In this document: positions 11,380-22,140 of the stretch, piece by piece
Layout: every line of letters starts with the position of its first letter
Position numbering within the stretch: the stretch's first letter is position 1
NCBI GenBank assembly: GCA_963921825.1
Contig: OY997591.1
Span: forward strand, 43,297,825 to 43,361,824
Origin: Erodium maritimum
Lineage: Eukaryota; Streptophyta; Magnoliopsida; Geraniales; Geraniaceae
Direction of reading: 5' to 3'
DNA length: 64,000 bases
Translations under genes and position numbers: made by a program
Notes under the pieces: model-generated
What the model was told of the DNA's origin: nothing
The model's database searches: none
What the model saw: the letters and a program-made list of their open reading frames with translations, nothing else

Positions 11380-12840
11380 TGAGCGAAATGTTGTTGTACT
11401 TCATTCACCTCAAAGACTGATTGAGTTTGATCACTGCTAGATGACTCTTTTTTGGCACAAACACATTGTGGGAGGTTGAGGCTTCATCAGAATATCCAAG
11501 TCTGGTTACATCTTTTACTGGTTTTCCTATGGTCAAGAGAGTTTCCAAGGTATTAGTACTTGAATTCATCATACTGACATTTTTGGTAATTCTACCAATT
11601 TCCAGGTTGAGCCTGTTGACTTCTTCTTCAAGAGATGTAACCTTTTTTATCAGCTCATCATTTTCTTCTGTTAGAGTTCGCATCTGATCTCATTATGTGT
11701 TTAGAACCTTGGACTCTTCTATCCAATTGGTGAACATATGATCATATGCATTATTCATAGTTTCATATGAAAGTGACTCCTAAGAGTCCCTTCCATCTCT
11801 ATCCTCACATGTTGACACATCACCACTAACACAGTTACTAGTATACGCAAGGAAATTGTTTACCTGATCATTGTAGCTAGGTTTATGATCAACATCTGAC
11901 ATGGAAGCCTTAAAGCCTTTCTTTTTCTTTTTCAGATAGTTGGGGAATTCTCTATAGAGGTTCTCATACCCTTCACATTCATAGAATTGAACTCCATTCC
12001 CTTTGCCAGCTTGATCTGAATACTTCTCCCAAGACTTATGTCCTTTCTGTTATGAAATGTCAATGACATCTTGACGAGCATCCCGACAAGCATGTTGTCC
12101 AACCATTCTGTTGGAGCGTTTATTCATTTTCTTCACGCTCTCTTCCATCTCCTCTTTTGAGTCAGAGTAAGTTTGATTACTAAGTTGTGTAGAGCTCTTC
12201 AATGGCATTCCCTTATTATGAGATTCAGGTTCTGTAATAAACAACTCATATGTCATGAGAGAACCCATGAGTTCAATAAACCTGATAGTGTTCAGGTCAT
12301 GCATTTCCTTGATCGCAGTAATTTTCATCTTGAACCTTGAGTTCACTACTTGTAGAGTTTTTCTGACCAAATCTTCATCAGACATAGGTTTACCAATTGA
12401 ATTAGTTTCATTTTTTATATCTCTGATGCGAACATGAAACTAATTGATTGTCTCATAACATTTCATAGGCAAAGCCTCGAAGAATTTAGTAAGGTATTAT
12501 AGCCTTTGATCCCTAAATTTGGTAGTGCCTTCATAGGTTGTGGTTAGAATCTCTCAGGTGTTAATAAGTTTAAAGACATTCTAATCAACATCATTAAAAA
12601 TTGCATTAAGAGCACGTGAATTACCGAGTACTGCATCATCTTCTACTGTGCTCCAGTCCTTCTCAGGTTTGAGTGCCGCAACACTTGTTCCCTCTCTTGT
12701 TATTTGTTGAGGTGTCCAATCATGGATAACAAACTTCCAAGTTTTGTTGTCAAGATATTTTAGAAAAACACTCATTTTGGCCGTCTAGTAGCCATAATTT
12801 GTTCCATCTAGTAATGGGGGACGACTAACTGAGCCTCATT
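11380..12840 (-). pseudogene. SIRE-A gag (nucleocapsid) with coiled coil and zinc knuckle
   Basis: The frame starts near 12830 (GTNYGY, then FLKYLDNKTWKFVIHDWTP), continues DAVLGNSRALNAIFNDVD, then MSDEDLVRKTLQVVNSRFKM (about 12385). A knuckle-like YECEGYENLYREFPN (about 11990-11945) has lost one Cys/His position. Further on is a heptad-rich EENDELIKKVTSLEEEVNRL (about 11680) that predicts a coiled coil. This order is typical of SIRE gag. Several frameshifts and stops interrupt it. Confidence 0.82.
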
Positions 12841-12913
12841 CCCTTGAGTTTTTCATAGGGCACACACATAATTGTTTCCCTTAAAGATCTCACTATTTGA
12901 CTTTAAGTGACTA

Positions 12914-12927
12914 GCTCTAATACCAAT
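12914..12927 (-). other. Primer-binding site of SIRE-A (initiator-Met tRNA type)
   Basis: On the minus strand ATTGGTATTAGAGC directly follows the LTR end TTTCA. TGGTATNAGAGC is complementary to the 3' end of plant initiator-Met tRNA, the usual primer of copia elements. Confidence 0.85.
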
Positions 12928-13954
12928 TGAAATTCTGACCAGGTGCAACTTTAGATACGATATCAATCAGAGTGTTATGACATAGAGTCTATCATCTTAC
13001 TTGTGTATCATGAAATGACAAAAACTATAAGCTTAAACAATCACACACAAACACACAATTGGTTACCTAGTTCGGTGCAACATCACCTACATCTGGGGGC
13101 ACTCTACTAGCGGAATGGTTTTCACTATAATATAAACATCAACATACAAGTTTCTAAGATCAACCAGATCAAACCAATTGCTATGATTACACAGTGACAA
13201 ACCTATAACAGGGACTCTCTCTGAATCTGAGATCCTCCCTCGATTCCACTCTTCAAGCTCCTCGGTCTTGGATTGTCATCTTCTCTGATAAGTGGTAGTG
13301 ATCATCAATCATGAGTGCACAGCTGGATAGCTTATTTGATCACGAGTCAGAATGTGAGCACTCATGCATTTCCTTTGCTTCAGTTCATTTAGTTTCTCAA
13401 CACGCTAGTCTTACACGCTCAAGAACCCTGAACTCATGAAAGCAAATGAAATGCACACGAAAATTCCTCCATAGACAAAATGATCGTTAGATAACCAATT
13501 GTGCGATCAACCCTAGCTACTGAGGTTTATGCGATATATATAGCTTTGTCTCACATCAGTACGCAGGCCTCCTAGGGTTACGTAACTTCAAAGTCACGAT
13601 TAAGAAGAATTTCTAGTTTCCTTATTCAGCAAATCTTTCTAAAATCGATCCAATATAATTTGTACATATACCTTCTGATTTTAGAAGGTAAATCATCTTG
13701 TCTCCTAATACAAGTAGAACTCTAGTAATGAATATCTACACGTAAAGGAAACATATCTTCACCTAATAATGATGGACGGGAAATAGATATATTTGATAAA
13801 TTCTCTGCGCGTGTACTATCATCCATTATCATGTCAATGACATTCTGTATTGACATCTTAAATTAACTCTACAAAGGTTCCACAATGATGTCTGTTGACA
13901 TCCTTGATAACATCTTGGCTAGACTCAAAATGGCCAATCGCAGATGTAGCAACA
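12928..13954 (-). repeat. 5' LTR of SIRE-A (1027 bp)
   Basis: The minus strand begins TGTTGCTACATCTG at 13954 and ends CAGAATTTCA at 12928, next to the primer-binding site. The start matches SIRE-B's TGTTGTTACATCTA at 29997, and the end region (13060-13130, 'gtgcccccagatgtaggtgatg' on the minus strand) matches 31470-31500. It is about 660 bp shorter than the SIRE-B LTR, which carries extra internal repeats. Confidence 0.88.
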
Positions 13955-14432
13955 GTTGGAATCGACAAGGATCGATTCCTTATGTAGTGTTAGACAATAC
14001 TAAAGTCACGTTAGTTACCACTAATGTAGGATTAAGTAAAATGAGATTTTACATTGATCTACCGACATGCATAAACCTATGGGTCACAATAGAGGATGTA
14101 TCTCAACTACACACTGATAGATAATGGCCAAGCGGGAAGTTAACACGAGATATGACCAAAACTAGGTTTTGGGTCATAGGTGATGAGTGATTAGGATATT
14201 ACGAATCGAGACAAGACTTGGAGTATTGGGAATGATCTCATTGGATAATTTTGTTCATATCCGAAGAGGAAGGCGTTGGAGACAATAAGAACATCACGGG
14301 ACCTCGATGGGAGTGGCTGTTCGCCCATCCACGAGGCCCAATGGGCGGCCCAAGTCTATTAAGGCTCAAGGAATTATCAAGTTCATTCTTGACTAAAAGA
14401 CTCCAACTAAGTTAATTAAGTTAGTTAGTAAC

Positions 14433-14867
14433 AATAACAAATCTCGCTCTCCCTGGAACCCTAGGGTTTCCTCCCACAACCCCAAGGGGTACACTCCACC
14501 GTCGCCGATCAGCCATTGATCGTCGTGGTCTTCGGTCTCCACTACCGCTCGCCTCTTCGTTGCATCGCCTTCCCAAAGTAGCGACACCAGCAGTCCCTTA
14601 CAGCACCACCAACAGCCCGATCCCAAGGATTGCCTCAGCATCGTCGATCATCCTCTGTATCACAGCGTCCTCATACGCATCCTTCAGACTATTCCAGCAC
14701 CGCCGATCGCCTCCCATCAACACGCCGCCACTCTGGCCTACGGCCAGCAAGGTATACTGTTCCCTCTTCGAGTTATTGATCTCACTTTATACTAGTGTCT
14801 ATTGCCCTATTTTTTGTTTGACTGCTTCGGATCTCGTTTTGTTCTCTGTGTATTACCCTCATCGTTT
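14433..14867 (+). other. LINE-1 5' region upstream of the endonuclease
   Basis: GC-rich, serine/proline-coding-like DNA with no recognised domain precedes the endonuclease ATG. An open frame (14560-14973) overlaps the endonuclease start in another frame and has no recognisable family. It may be the element's 5' UTR or the worn end of ORF1. Confidence 0.5.
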
Positions 14868-15630
14868 ATGCCGACTTTTCTTGCTTGGAACTGTCGTGGT
14901 TTGGGGGTGGACCACAACTGTCGTCAGCTCAAGGACTTGGTTGGTCGTCTCAAATCGGACGTTGTTTTCCTGACAGAAACTCGCTATTTGGAATCCATAA
15001 CTCCATATCAAGGCTGGCCATCCTCCGTCGAGCCTTGGGATTCCATGGGGGTACATGACTACCAGGAGTGATCCAACCGGTAGGTCCTGGGACAAGCGTG
15101 CCATAGAACAAAGGTGGGGTAATCCTCCTATGGGCGGATAGATGTGCGGTGGACATACTCTCGGTCCACCAGTCTCATATTGATGTTATTATACGGTTCA
15201 GTCAGGAACCGTCTATGCGTTTTACCGGGATTTATGGGGAACCGGCTAAGGAGCATCGGTACAGGACATGGGAGCTTTTGCCCCACCTGGATACGGTTCA
15301 GGCTCCAGTATAGTGGGTGCTAATGGGCGACTTCAATGGTATCCTTTGTCCGTCAAAAAAAAAGGGGGGTAATGCGTACCCTATAGGACAAAGGGATTCC
15401 AAAATGCCATCACTAACATAGGAGTGGAGGAATTACCACTACAAGGGTATCAATTCACCTGAACAAGGGGACAAGACCCGGAGTCTAGACTGGAAATACA
15501 AATTGACAAGGCCTTCATATAACCACAAGCAAGGGCTCGGTACCGTGATGGTTCGCTACAAAATCTGGGTTTCTCAACGTCAGATCACATGCCTATCCTC
15601 CTTCAACTTCAAAAGGAAACTCCAGAACAA
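14868..15630 (+). pseudogene. LINE-1 ORF2: AP endonuclease domain
   Basis: The ATG at 14868 begins MPTFLAWNCRGLG, the exonuclease-endonuclease-phosphatase start with the metal-site Asn, and continues DVVFLTETR. Further on are GDFNGILC (about 15325-15350) and SDHMPIL (about 15578-15598), the Asp/Asn and the terminal Asp-His pair. All main catalytic motifs can be read but in different frames: a stop follows near 15071 and at least two more frame changes occur. The domain nicks the target DNA to prime reverse transcription. Confidence 0.85.
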
Positions 15631-17400
15631 CGGCGGCGGCATTTCTAGTTTGAGAATGTCTGGTTGGAACACCCAGAATGTGGTACCCTAATCCAAAATG
15701 AATGGGGTAAAGCGGGGGATCGCCACATCAAGCACCACATCAAAGATATCGGTACATCCCTAGATGAATGGGGCCAGACTGTGTTTCGGGACAACGAAAA
15801 CTGGCTGAACTGAATGATCGAACTGATAGACAAGGCATTAGGCACAGATTGGCAATACAAAAACAGTACAAATGAGCTTTGGCCAAAAAGAAGGAATTTT
15901 GGCGTCAACGGGCAAAACAACATTGGTTGGGAGAAGGAGATAGGAATACAAAGTTCTTTCAGCGTTCGGCCACAAAGAGGCAAACGAGGAACAAAATCAA
16001 ATCTCTGGTTAATAATGAGGGATACTCTGCGTCCTGAGGTTATAGAATTTGTTCGGTCGGCGGTGGCGACCGGAAATATTGATTATGATATCAACAAGAC
16101 TATCCTCGTCTTGATCCCAAAAAAGACTACGGCTAGGAAAATCACAGATCTTCAACCCATAGCCCTCTACAATGTCATCTTCAGAATATTGTCCAAAGTT
16201 CTGGCCAACCGACTTAAACCACTCCTGGATCCAATAATCTCCACTAATCACGGAGCCTTCGTTTAAGGTAGTCACATACAGGACAACATCTTTGTATCTT
16301 ATGAGATTATCCAATCACTCAGACCTCGGTCTCAGAGACAGAGAGGATTTATGGCTCTAAAGCTGGACATGAGCAAGGCCTACGACAGGGTGGAGTGGTC
16401 TTTCCTGCTGTCTATGATGAGTGCTTTTGGTTTTGATATAGGGTGGAGATCCTTAGTAGTAGCCTGTATGCGGTCCATCCAGTACATAGTTAGCTAAGAT
16501 GGCAAGAATACCGCCCCCTTTACAGCTGGACGGGGGATTCGTCAAGGAGACCCTTAGTCCCCCTACCTCTTCCTATTATGTATGGAAGGTCTATCCCGAA
16601 TGCTCAATCGACCTGAAAGGAATGAGAATCTACATGGGGTATCAGTTACCAGGGGGGCGGTTGTGTCTCACATTTTTTCCGCAGATGACTGTTATATTTT
16701 CTGCAGGGCCGACAGGAACGAAGCTGATCAAATCCATTAAATTCTGCATTCTTTCAGCTAAATGTCGGGACAGGTAGTCAACAAGGCCAAGTCCTCAATA
16801 ATTTTCAGTACCAATACTTTGCAGGAGGACCGGGCAGCTTGTTGCGGTATTTTAGGCATTCGGGAGATATATGGTCCATCCATGTACCTGGGAGTCCCGA
16901 ACATGCTGGGTAGAAGCAAAGGTCAGAGCCTCCAGTTTTTATGCGACCGAATCGTCACTAAGATAGGGTCTTGGGATGGACAGATGCTATCGGCATGAGG
17001 AAAAGAGGTGATGATTCGATTGATGCTCCAGGCCATGCTGATATATGCAATGAGCATCTTCTTACTACCTCGGGAGTCCATAAAAAAAATTCATGTTGCG
17101 CTAGCAAGGTATTGGTGGACGGGAACCCCCCGGGGAAACAAACCAATTATATGGCAGGATTGGAAGAAGCTTTGCAGGCCGAAATAGGACGTGGGAATGG
17201 GTTTCCGAGATATGAGAGATGTGAATTTAGCCATGTTGGCCAACATGGGATGGACATTCTTGACTCAACCAGATAGTTTGGTGGCTCGTCTTTTCAAAGC
17301 TCGGTATTTTCCAACGGGGGACTTTTTATCTGCATGCGGGGGTAATAACCCAAGTCAGATATGGACAGGCATCCGGGCTACTCAGGCTCTACTTCGATAG
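15631..17400 (+). pseudogene. LINE-1 ORF2: reverse transcriptase
   Basis: Readable blocks are ILVLIPKK (about 16100), RILSKVLANRLKPLLDPIIS (about 16190-16250), LKLDMSKAYDRVEW (about 16360), a GIRQGDP-like block near 16530, and the catalytic box as FSADDCYIF (about 16670-16700) in another frame. These are fingers, palm A, palm B and palm C of L1-type RT. After the thumb comes a connection with MRDVNLAMLANMGW and LVARLFKARYFPTGDFL (about 17210-17330). At least five stops or frameshifts. Confidence 0.88.
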
Positions 17401-17994
17401 GGGTTGATTCGCACTATTGAGGATGGATGCTCGAACCTGGTTGAAGGTACCCCTTGGCTATTAGGGAACGACCAATTCATCCCACCTCATACCTGTCTTA
17501 CCCCATACCTGAAAGTCGCAGACTTAGCCTCGACACAGGGTACGTCATGGGATATACCAAAACTTCAACAAAACTTCCCCCCTGTATAGTGGAGGATATC
17601 CTATAGGTTCCACCTCCCCTGCCTCACCACATAGACAAATGGTCGTGGAAGTACAACATCCGGGGTGTTTATTCAGTCAAGGAGGGGTATAGAGCCCTCT
17701 CTTGGTAAAATGGTCGATGGCACGTCTCGGTTGTGTCAACAGTCTGGACGGGCATCTAGGACCTAGATATCCAGCCGCGCACAAAGATCTTCCTCTAGCG
17801 GGCACTATCAGGTACCCTCAAAGTAGCAGTCAACTTGTGCACTAAATTTGTCTCGATATCGAGCAGTTGCCCGATCTGCCACTTTGATCAGGCGACTACA
17901 GCTCATCTCCTACTTCACTGTCCCTTTGCCCAGGTCGTCTGGGAATTATTGGGTACACAGGTTCCTATCCTTCCTCTTTGCAATTTACATGACT
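17401..17994 (+). pseudogene. LINE-1 ORF2: C-terminal connection and zinc-binding (zf-RVT) region, interrupted
   Basis: The frame reads CPICHFDQATTAHLLLHCPF followed by AQVVWELL: a Cx2C...H...C zinc-binding motif typical of the region after plant L1 RT. The reading stops at NLHD where the Tekay element begins (17995) and resumes as WLSLVLNLP at 28322, so the insertion split one codon run and duplicated TGACT. Confidence 0.85.
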
Positions 17995-20937
17995 TGTCAC
18001 GCCCCAAATTCAGTAGAACCGAACTCGGAACGCGAACGTTTAAAACAATAAAACATTTTCAAGCCTTTTAAATAAATAACTTTAAAACCATCAAGTAGTT
18101 AATCAAAATAATTATTTACAACTTAAAAGTACGTCCCAACAAGCGGACAAAATACAAGGCGTACGTCGCTAGACTCAAAAGTAAACCCGGACTCCCGCTC
18201 CTAGCTCTTCAAGCTTCGGAAGCTCAGCTAGTCCGTCCCGCGACCAGTACCTGTAGGAAAAGCAGCTAGGGGTGAGTGTTCGCTCACGACCACGGACAAC
18301 AGACTGACAACGGCATACTTAGCAGACAATGCCGGTAAAACCAACAACAAACCCAACACCGGGGACTACCGTCCCCAGACTCAATTAACCCGACTGACAC
18401 ACAAACCGTTACTTTCCTCAAACGAATCAACACTCAGACTCGTAATGTAGACCCGACACAACGATTGACTACTTCCTCCGAAGACACGACAGATAACCAT
18501 GCAACACCCAAGATCACTAAGGATCAAACACCAAACAAGATCACAAAGGATCGCACTCCAGCTGCTCAGTAACCCCCACGCCCTTTACCAATCCCTGTCA
18601 GGCCAGGCGTTCGACCTGTTGCACTTTTCCCGACACAAAGTCGGATCAGGTTGTCGACCTGTCACCACCACCCACGCACGCGCGGCCAGGACCCCTTTCC
18701 TCACGGTCGGGCCCCCTACCCCGTCTGAACATGCAGACGCGTGCGATCACAGGACCCCCGTTATTATGAAGCGGGCCCCCAACCTCAGGTAACCATAATC
18801 ACAATCACAAACAAAGTTCAACAAACAGCAACAACACCAGTTTGACACTCCATAGGCCCTCATGGCCACCCAAGACACCAACGGTAAAACACGGGTTCAA
18901 CAACCCCCCGGGCACTCAAGGCCACCTAAAACACCAACGGTAGAACACGGGTTCAACAACTCCACGGGCACTTAAGGCCACCCAAAACACCAACGGTAAA
19001 ACACAGGTTCAACAACCCCACGGGCACTCATGGCCACCCAAGACAGAAAAAGTAAAGACACGGGCTCTCATGGCCACCCAAGACACAACAGTAAAATACG
19101 GGCTCTCATAGCCACCCAAGACACAACAGTAAAATACGGGCTCTCATGGCCACCCAAGACACTGCAGTAAAATACGGGCTCTCATGGCCACCCAAGACCA
19201 AACAGTAAAGTACGGGCTCTCATGGCCACCCAAGACACAACAGTAAAGTACGTGCTCTCATGGCCACCCAAGACACAAATTAAACAATCAACCTCCGGGC
19301 ATAACCAAATGCCTCCAGTAATTCTAATATCGATAAGTTCACTGCTCCTACGACACTACCAAGTGCCACATGCATTTCTATTATTCGATACGTTCCCGTA
19401 TCATACGACACCACCCGGTGTCGCCTGCCTTTCTAATATTCGATAAACTTACTAAACCCACGACACCCAAGTATCACATGCATTTCTATTGTTAACTTTC
19501 CCTAGTCAGGGCCGAGATCCGGCTACTTTTCCCTACCTCGTAATCTTTCTCCAAAAGCGCACAAACAAGCTCCGGCGTGATCTCGATCACTCGCCTATCT
19601 TTCCCTTTCCTCGGTCTGCGGCACGATCTAATAAGAACTCAATTTTGAATACTTTTAAGCTTGCAGGCATAAACTGAATTTTAATAAACTTGACGCCCAA
19701 AAGTAACCCCGACAATGTCGATCACTCCCAAACTTCCCAATTACTCGACATTGTCGATAATGGACACGGAAAGGCCCGATTCGCCCGACATGGCGAATCT
19801 GCCCGGGTTTTGAAAACGCCTATCCGGGGCTCCAAAAATTCCCGTTTTCGTTTCTACGGTCTTAGAATAATTCAAGGGTTCCTATGCACTCGACGGAATT
19901 AATTTCCGACTTCCGAGTAATTTAATTCGCGTTTAAAGTTTCTAAACCCGGAAATTACAACTTTCACAATTTAATTCCAAAATACGTTTCGGGTGTGGAT
20001 TAACTACTTGGGGAACGTCCTAAACCACCCGAACACGAAAACCCGATGCCCGAGCATGTGGGCCCCACTCGGCCATCAAGGTAAAACATTTCTTTTCGCC
20101 CCAAAACGTTCCTAACGAACCCCAAACCTCAACCCAACCTTAATCAAACCATTTAAACTCAAACCCTAAAATTCAAACGTTCCAAAATAAAAATCGGTTA
20201 GGTTCTCACCGTAGGGAATGATGACGGGAACTCGATTCTTCGATTGTTGAGACGATCCGTCGGTTGGATCGTCGGGAAAACACAAAACTCCAACCCTTTC
20301 CTTCTCTTTTCTCCCTTTTCTCCTTCTCTTTCCTCTCTCCACTTTTTCTCTCTAAAACTCCAATCTTTTCTAAGTGTGGCCGACACCACACAAATGCCTC
20401 ATCTTTTGTTTGTTTCAAAAACACCACTTTTCCATAATTACAAAACTACCATCACTTTCATTTTCTTTATTTTGTTCAAAAAACCTAACATCACCGCTTG
20501 TGTGACATGTGGCAAGTGGGTCCCACACCTTTTGGAAAATATCTTCTAGATATTTTTCAGTAAGATTCGCGAAATTCGGCCGTCTCGGGCCCCGAACGGG
20601 CATTTTTCCCAAGAAATTACGGAACTTCACGGGCTACAAGGAAACGGCTCAACTAAGACCGCTGCGACGACGGCTAAGCTTTTTGGATCCAAAACGGACC
20701 TCGAATGGACCAAAACGTCGCTCGGTTGACTTTTCCAACAAAAAGTCAACCTTTCCCAAATTTGTCAGAAAGTTGCCCTAGGTCCCCCGGAACTCACTTT
20801 GGTCGATATCGGGGTCAACTTAACTCCGGTATGACCCTCGGGGTTAAATTTAGGTTCATTTAAGTATCTGTCCAAATTTTTTAAAATTTCCTGTTTTTCG
20901 CCGATTTGACTGGCGTTGACCGGGAGCGGTTCTTACA
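17995..20937 (-). repeat. 3' LTR of the Tekay element (2943 bp)
   Basis: On the plus strand it reads TGTCACGCCCC...GGTTCTTACA, so in element orientation TGTAAGAACC...GGGGCGTGACA (TG...CA). Within it are a ~36-bp minisatellite (18862-19290), a hairpin pair (19710-19799), an imperfect GGTGAG.../...CTCAC inverted repeat (18271-18288) and a pyrimidine-rich tract (20280-20370). Short open frames inside, such as 20509-20781, recur in every LTR copy and are not genes. Confidence 0.95.
18862..19290. repeat. ~36-bp minisatellite inside the Tekay 3' LTR
   Basis: Head-to-tail units contain GGGCTCTCATGGCCACCCAA followed by GACACAACAGTAAAATAC; about six close units lie at 19065-19275, preceded by longer variant units (about 60 bp) with CACGGGTTCAACAACCCC. 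Neighbouring units differ by a few bases. The same array recurs in every LTR of the family. Confidence 0.9.
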
Positions 20938-20957
20938 ATCTACCCCCTTAAGGGAAT
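20938..20957 (-). other. Polypurine tract of the Tekay element
   Basis: On the minus strand CCCTTAAGGGGGTAGAT directly precedes the 3' LTR start TGTAAGAACC. A G-rich purine tract here is where second-strand synthesis is primed in Ty3/gypsy elements. Confidence 0.75.
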
Positions 20958-20986
20958 TTCGTCCGCGAAATTTAATACAATGCACT

Positions 20987-22140
20987 TCAGGAGTCGAACG
21001 GATCGGGGTACTTCGCGCGAACCTCGTCCTCGCGCTCCCGAGTCGACTCAGTCTCGTGGTGCCGCCACTGCACCTATTCTAAGCGGATAACCTTTCCGCG
21101 CAGGACCTGATCTCGTGGATCCATTTCCCAAACCGATTTCTCCTCATACGAGACATCACCCGTTACCTCGACCTCGTGGTCCGCATATACTTCTGCAACT
21201 GGGAAACGTGGATATTCCCAAGCTACGGTGGCAGTGCAAGTCGGTATGCAACTGCTCCCACTCTACTCAAGACCTCGAAAGGCCCGATACACCGCAGGGT
21301 CAACCTGCCTCCGCCGCGGTTGAAACGCACCAGTTCACCTTTCGGACTCACCTCTAGGGATACATGGTCACCGACTGCAGACTCGATAGGTCAGCGCCGT
21401 CAGTCAGCATAGCTCCTGCTGACTCTGCGCGGTCTTCCACCGCTCACGCTTCGGCACGACTAACTCAGCTGTCTCTCGGACCAGCTCTAGACCCAGTAAA
21501 CTCTTATCCCTCACTTCTGCCCAGCACACGGGCGATCGAAACGGCCTACCATACAACGCTTCGAACGGTGCCATCATGATACTTGCCTAAAAGTTGTTGT
21601 TGTAGGAGAATTCGGCTAACCGCTCACGAAATCCATCGTGACGTGCCCCCATTTCCACTGTGCAACCCGCAGTGGTTGCAATAATCCAGCGGGACGCTGT
21701 TGTTCGGCTCTAACTTGCTGACAAGTGAGGCACCGCGATACGAACTCCGCAACCGCTCTCTCCATCCCGTTCCACTAGATATGCCGCCTGATGTCGCGCT
21801 CCTCTTAGTGCTACCCACGTGCACTGTCGGACGCGAATATGCGACTCTCGCAGCTCTTCGCTTCCACCGTTACTCGGTACGAACAAACCTCCGCGATACC
21901 GTAACTCCCAATTAGCACGACGATCCCAGCCCTCGGCGTCAACACCGCCAGCAACTCTCTCCCGGATCTCTGTCGTCTCGACATCCACTGACTGTGCCTC
22001 TATCTCCCGACCAAGCCGGGTGGGCTGAGCCACCAAGAAGCACGTGGCCACGCCGCCGGTAACCTCTTCTAGCTCCAACCCGAGCGTGCCCAGCTCTCTC
22101 ATCATGTCCCACTCCCGGACTGAGATGCTAGCAGGACACG
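20987..22140 (-). pseudogene. Tekay integrase remnant with catalytic core deleted, plus chromodomain
   Basis: Upstream, after RNase H, the frame enters the integrase N-terminal region and reaches QRPAGLLQPL and WKWGHVTMDFVS (about 21690-21620). It then jumps within a few bases to ERLAEFSYNN (about 21625-21590), which in intact Tekay elements lies much further on. The DDE core between them is therefore gone. After it come FEALYGRPFRSPVCWAEV, a GPFEVL block (about 21280) and a chromodomain, VTGDVSYEEKSVWEMD to EREDEVRAKYPDPFDS, ending at a stop at 20987. A stop also lies inside the chromodomain. The chromodomain would direct insertion to heterochromatin. Confidence 0.85.

Larger units (their letters stand above)
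9038..13954 (-). mobile_element. SIRE-A: SIRE-type Ty1/copia element, 5' LTR through middle of RT
   Basis: Read on the minus strand the order is LTR (13954-12928), primer-binding site, gag with zinc knuckle, protease/pre-integrase, integrase and the first part of RT. RT is cut at 9038 by the TGATGAGCG LTR. Diagnostic SIRE blocks are the gag MSDEDLVRKTL, the integrase-leading GHINLRSMQ and LELLHIDLTRPIQ, GRKPNVKYFHIFGSTCYIL, and RT MDVKSVFLNEYLNEEVY. Many frame breaks. The right end lies inside the Angela-B 5' LTR (homology resumes at 13955), so SIRE-A inserted there. Its 3' half and second TSD are expected upstream of base 1. Confidence 0.88.

Noticed and set aside
20509-20781. 90-codon frame found identically at 27891-28163, with relatives in other LTR copies
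   Set aside because: It lies wholly in LTR sequence and is conserved only because the LTRs are copies; it has no recognisable domain, and related LTRs break it.
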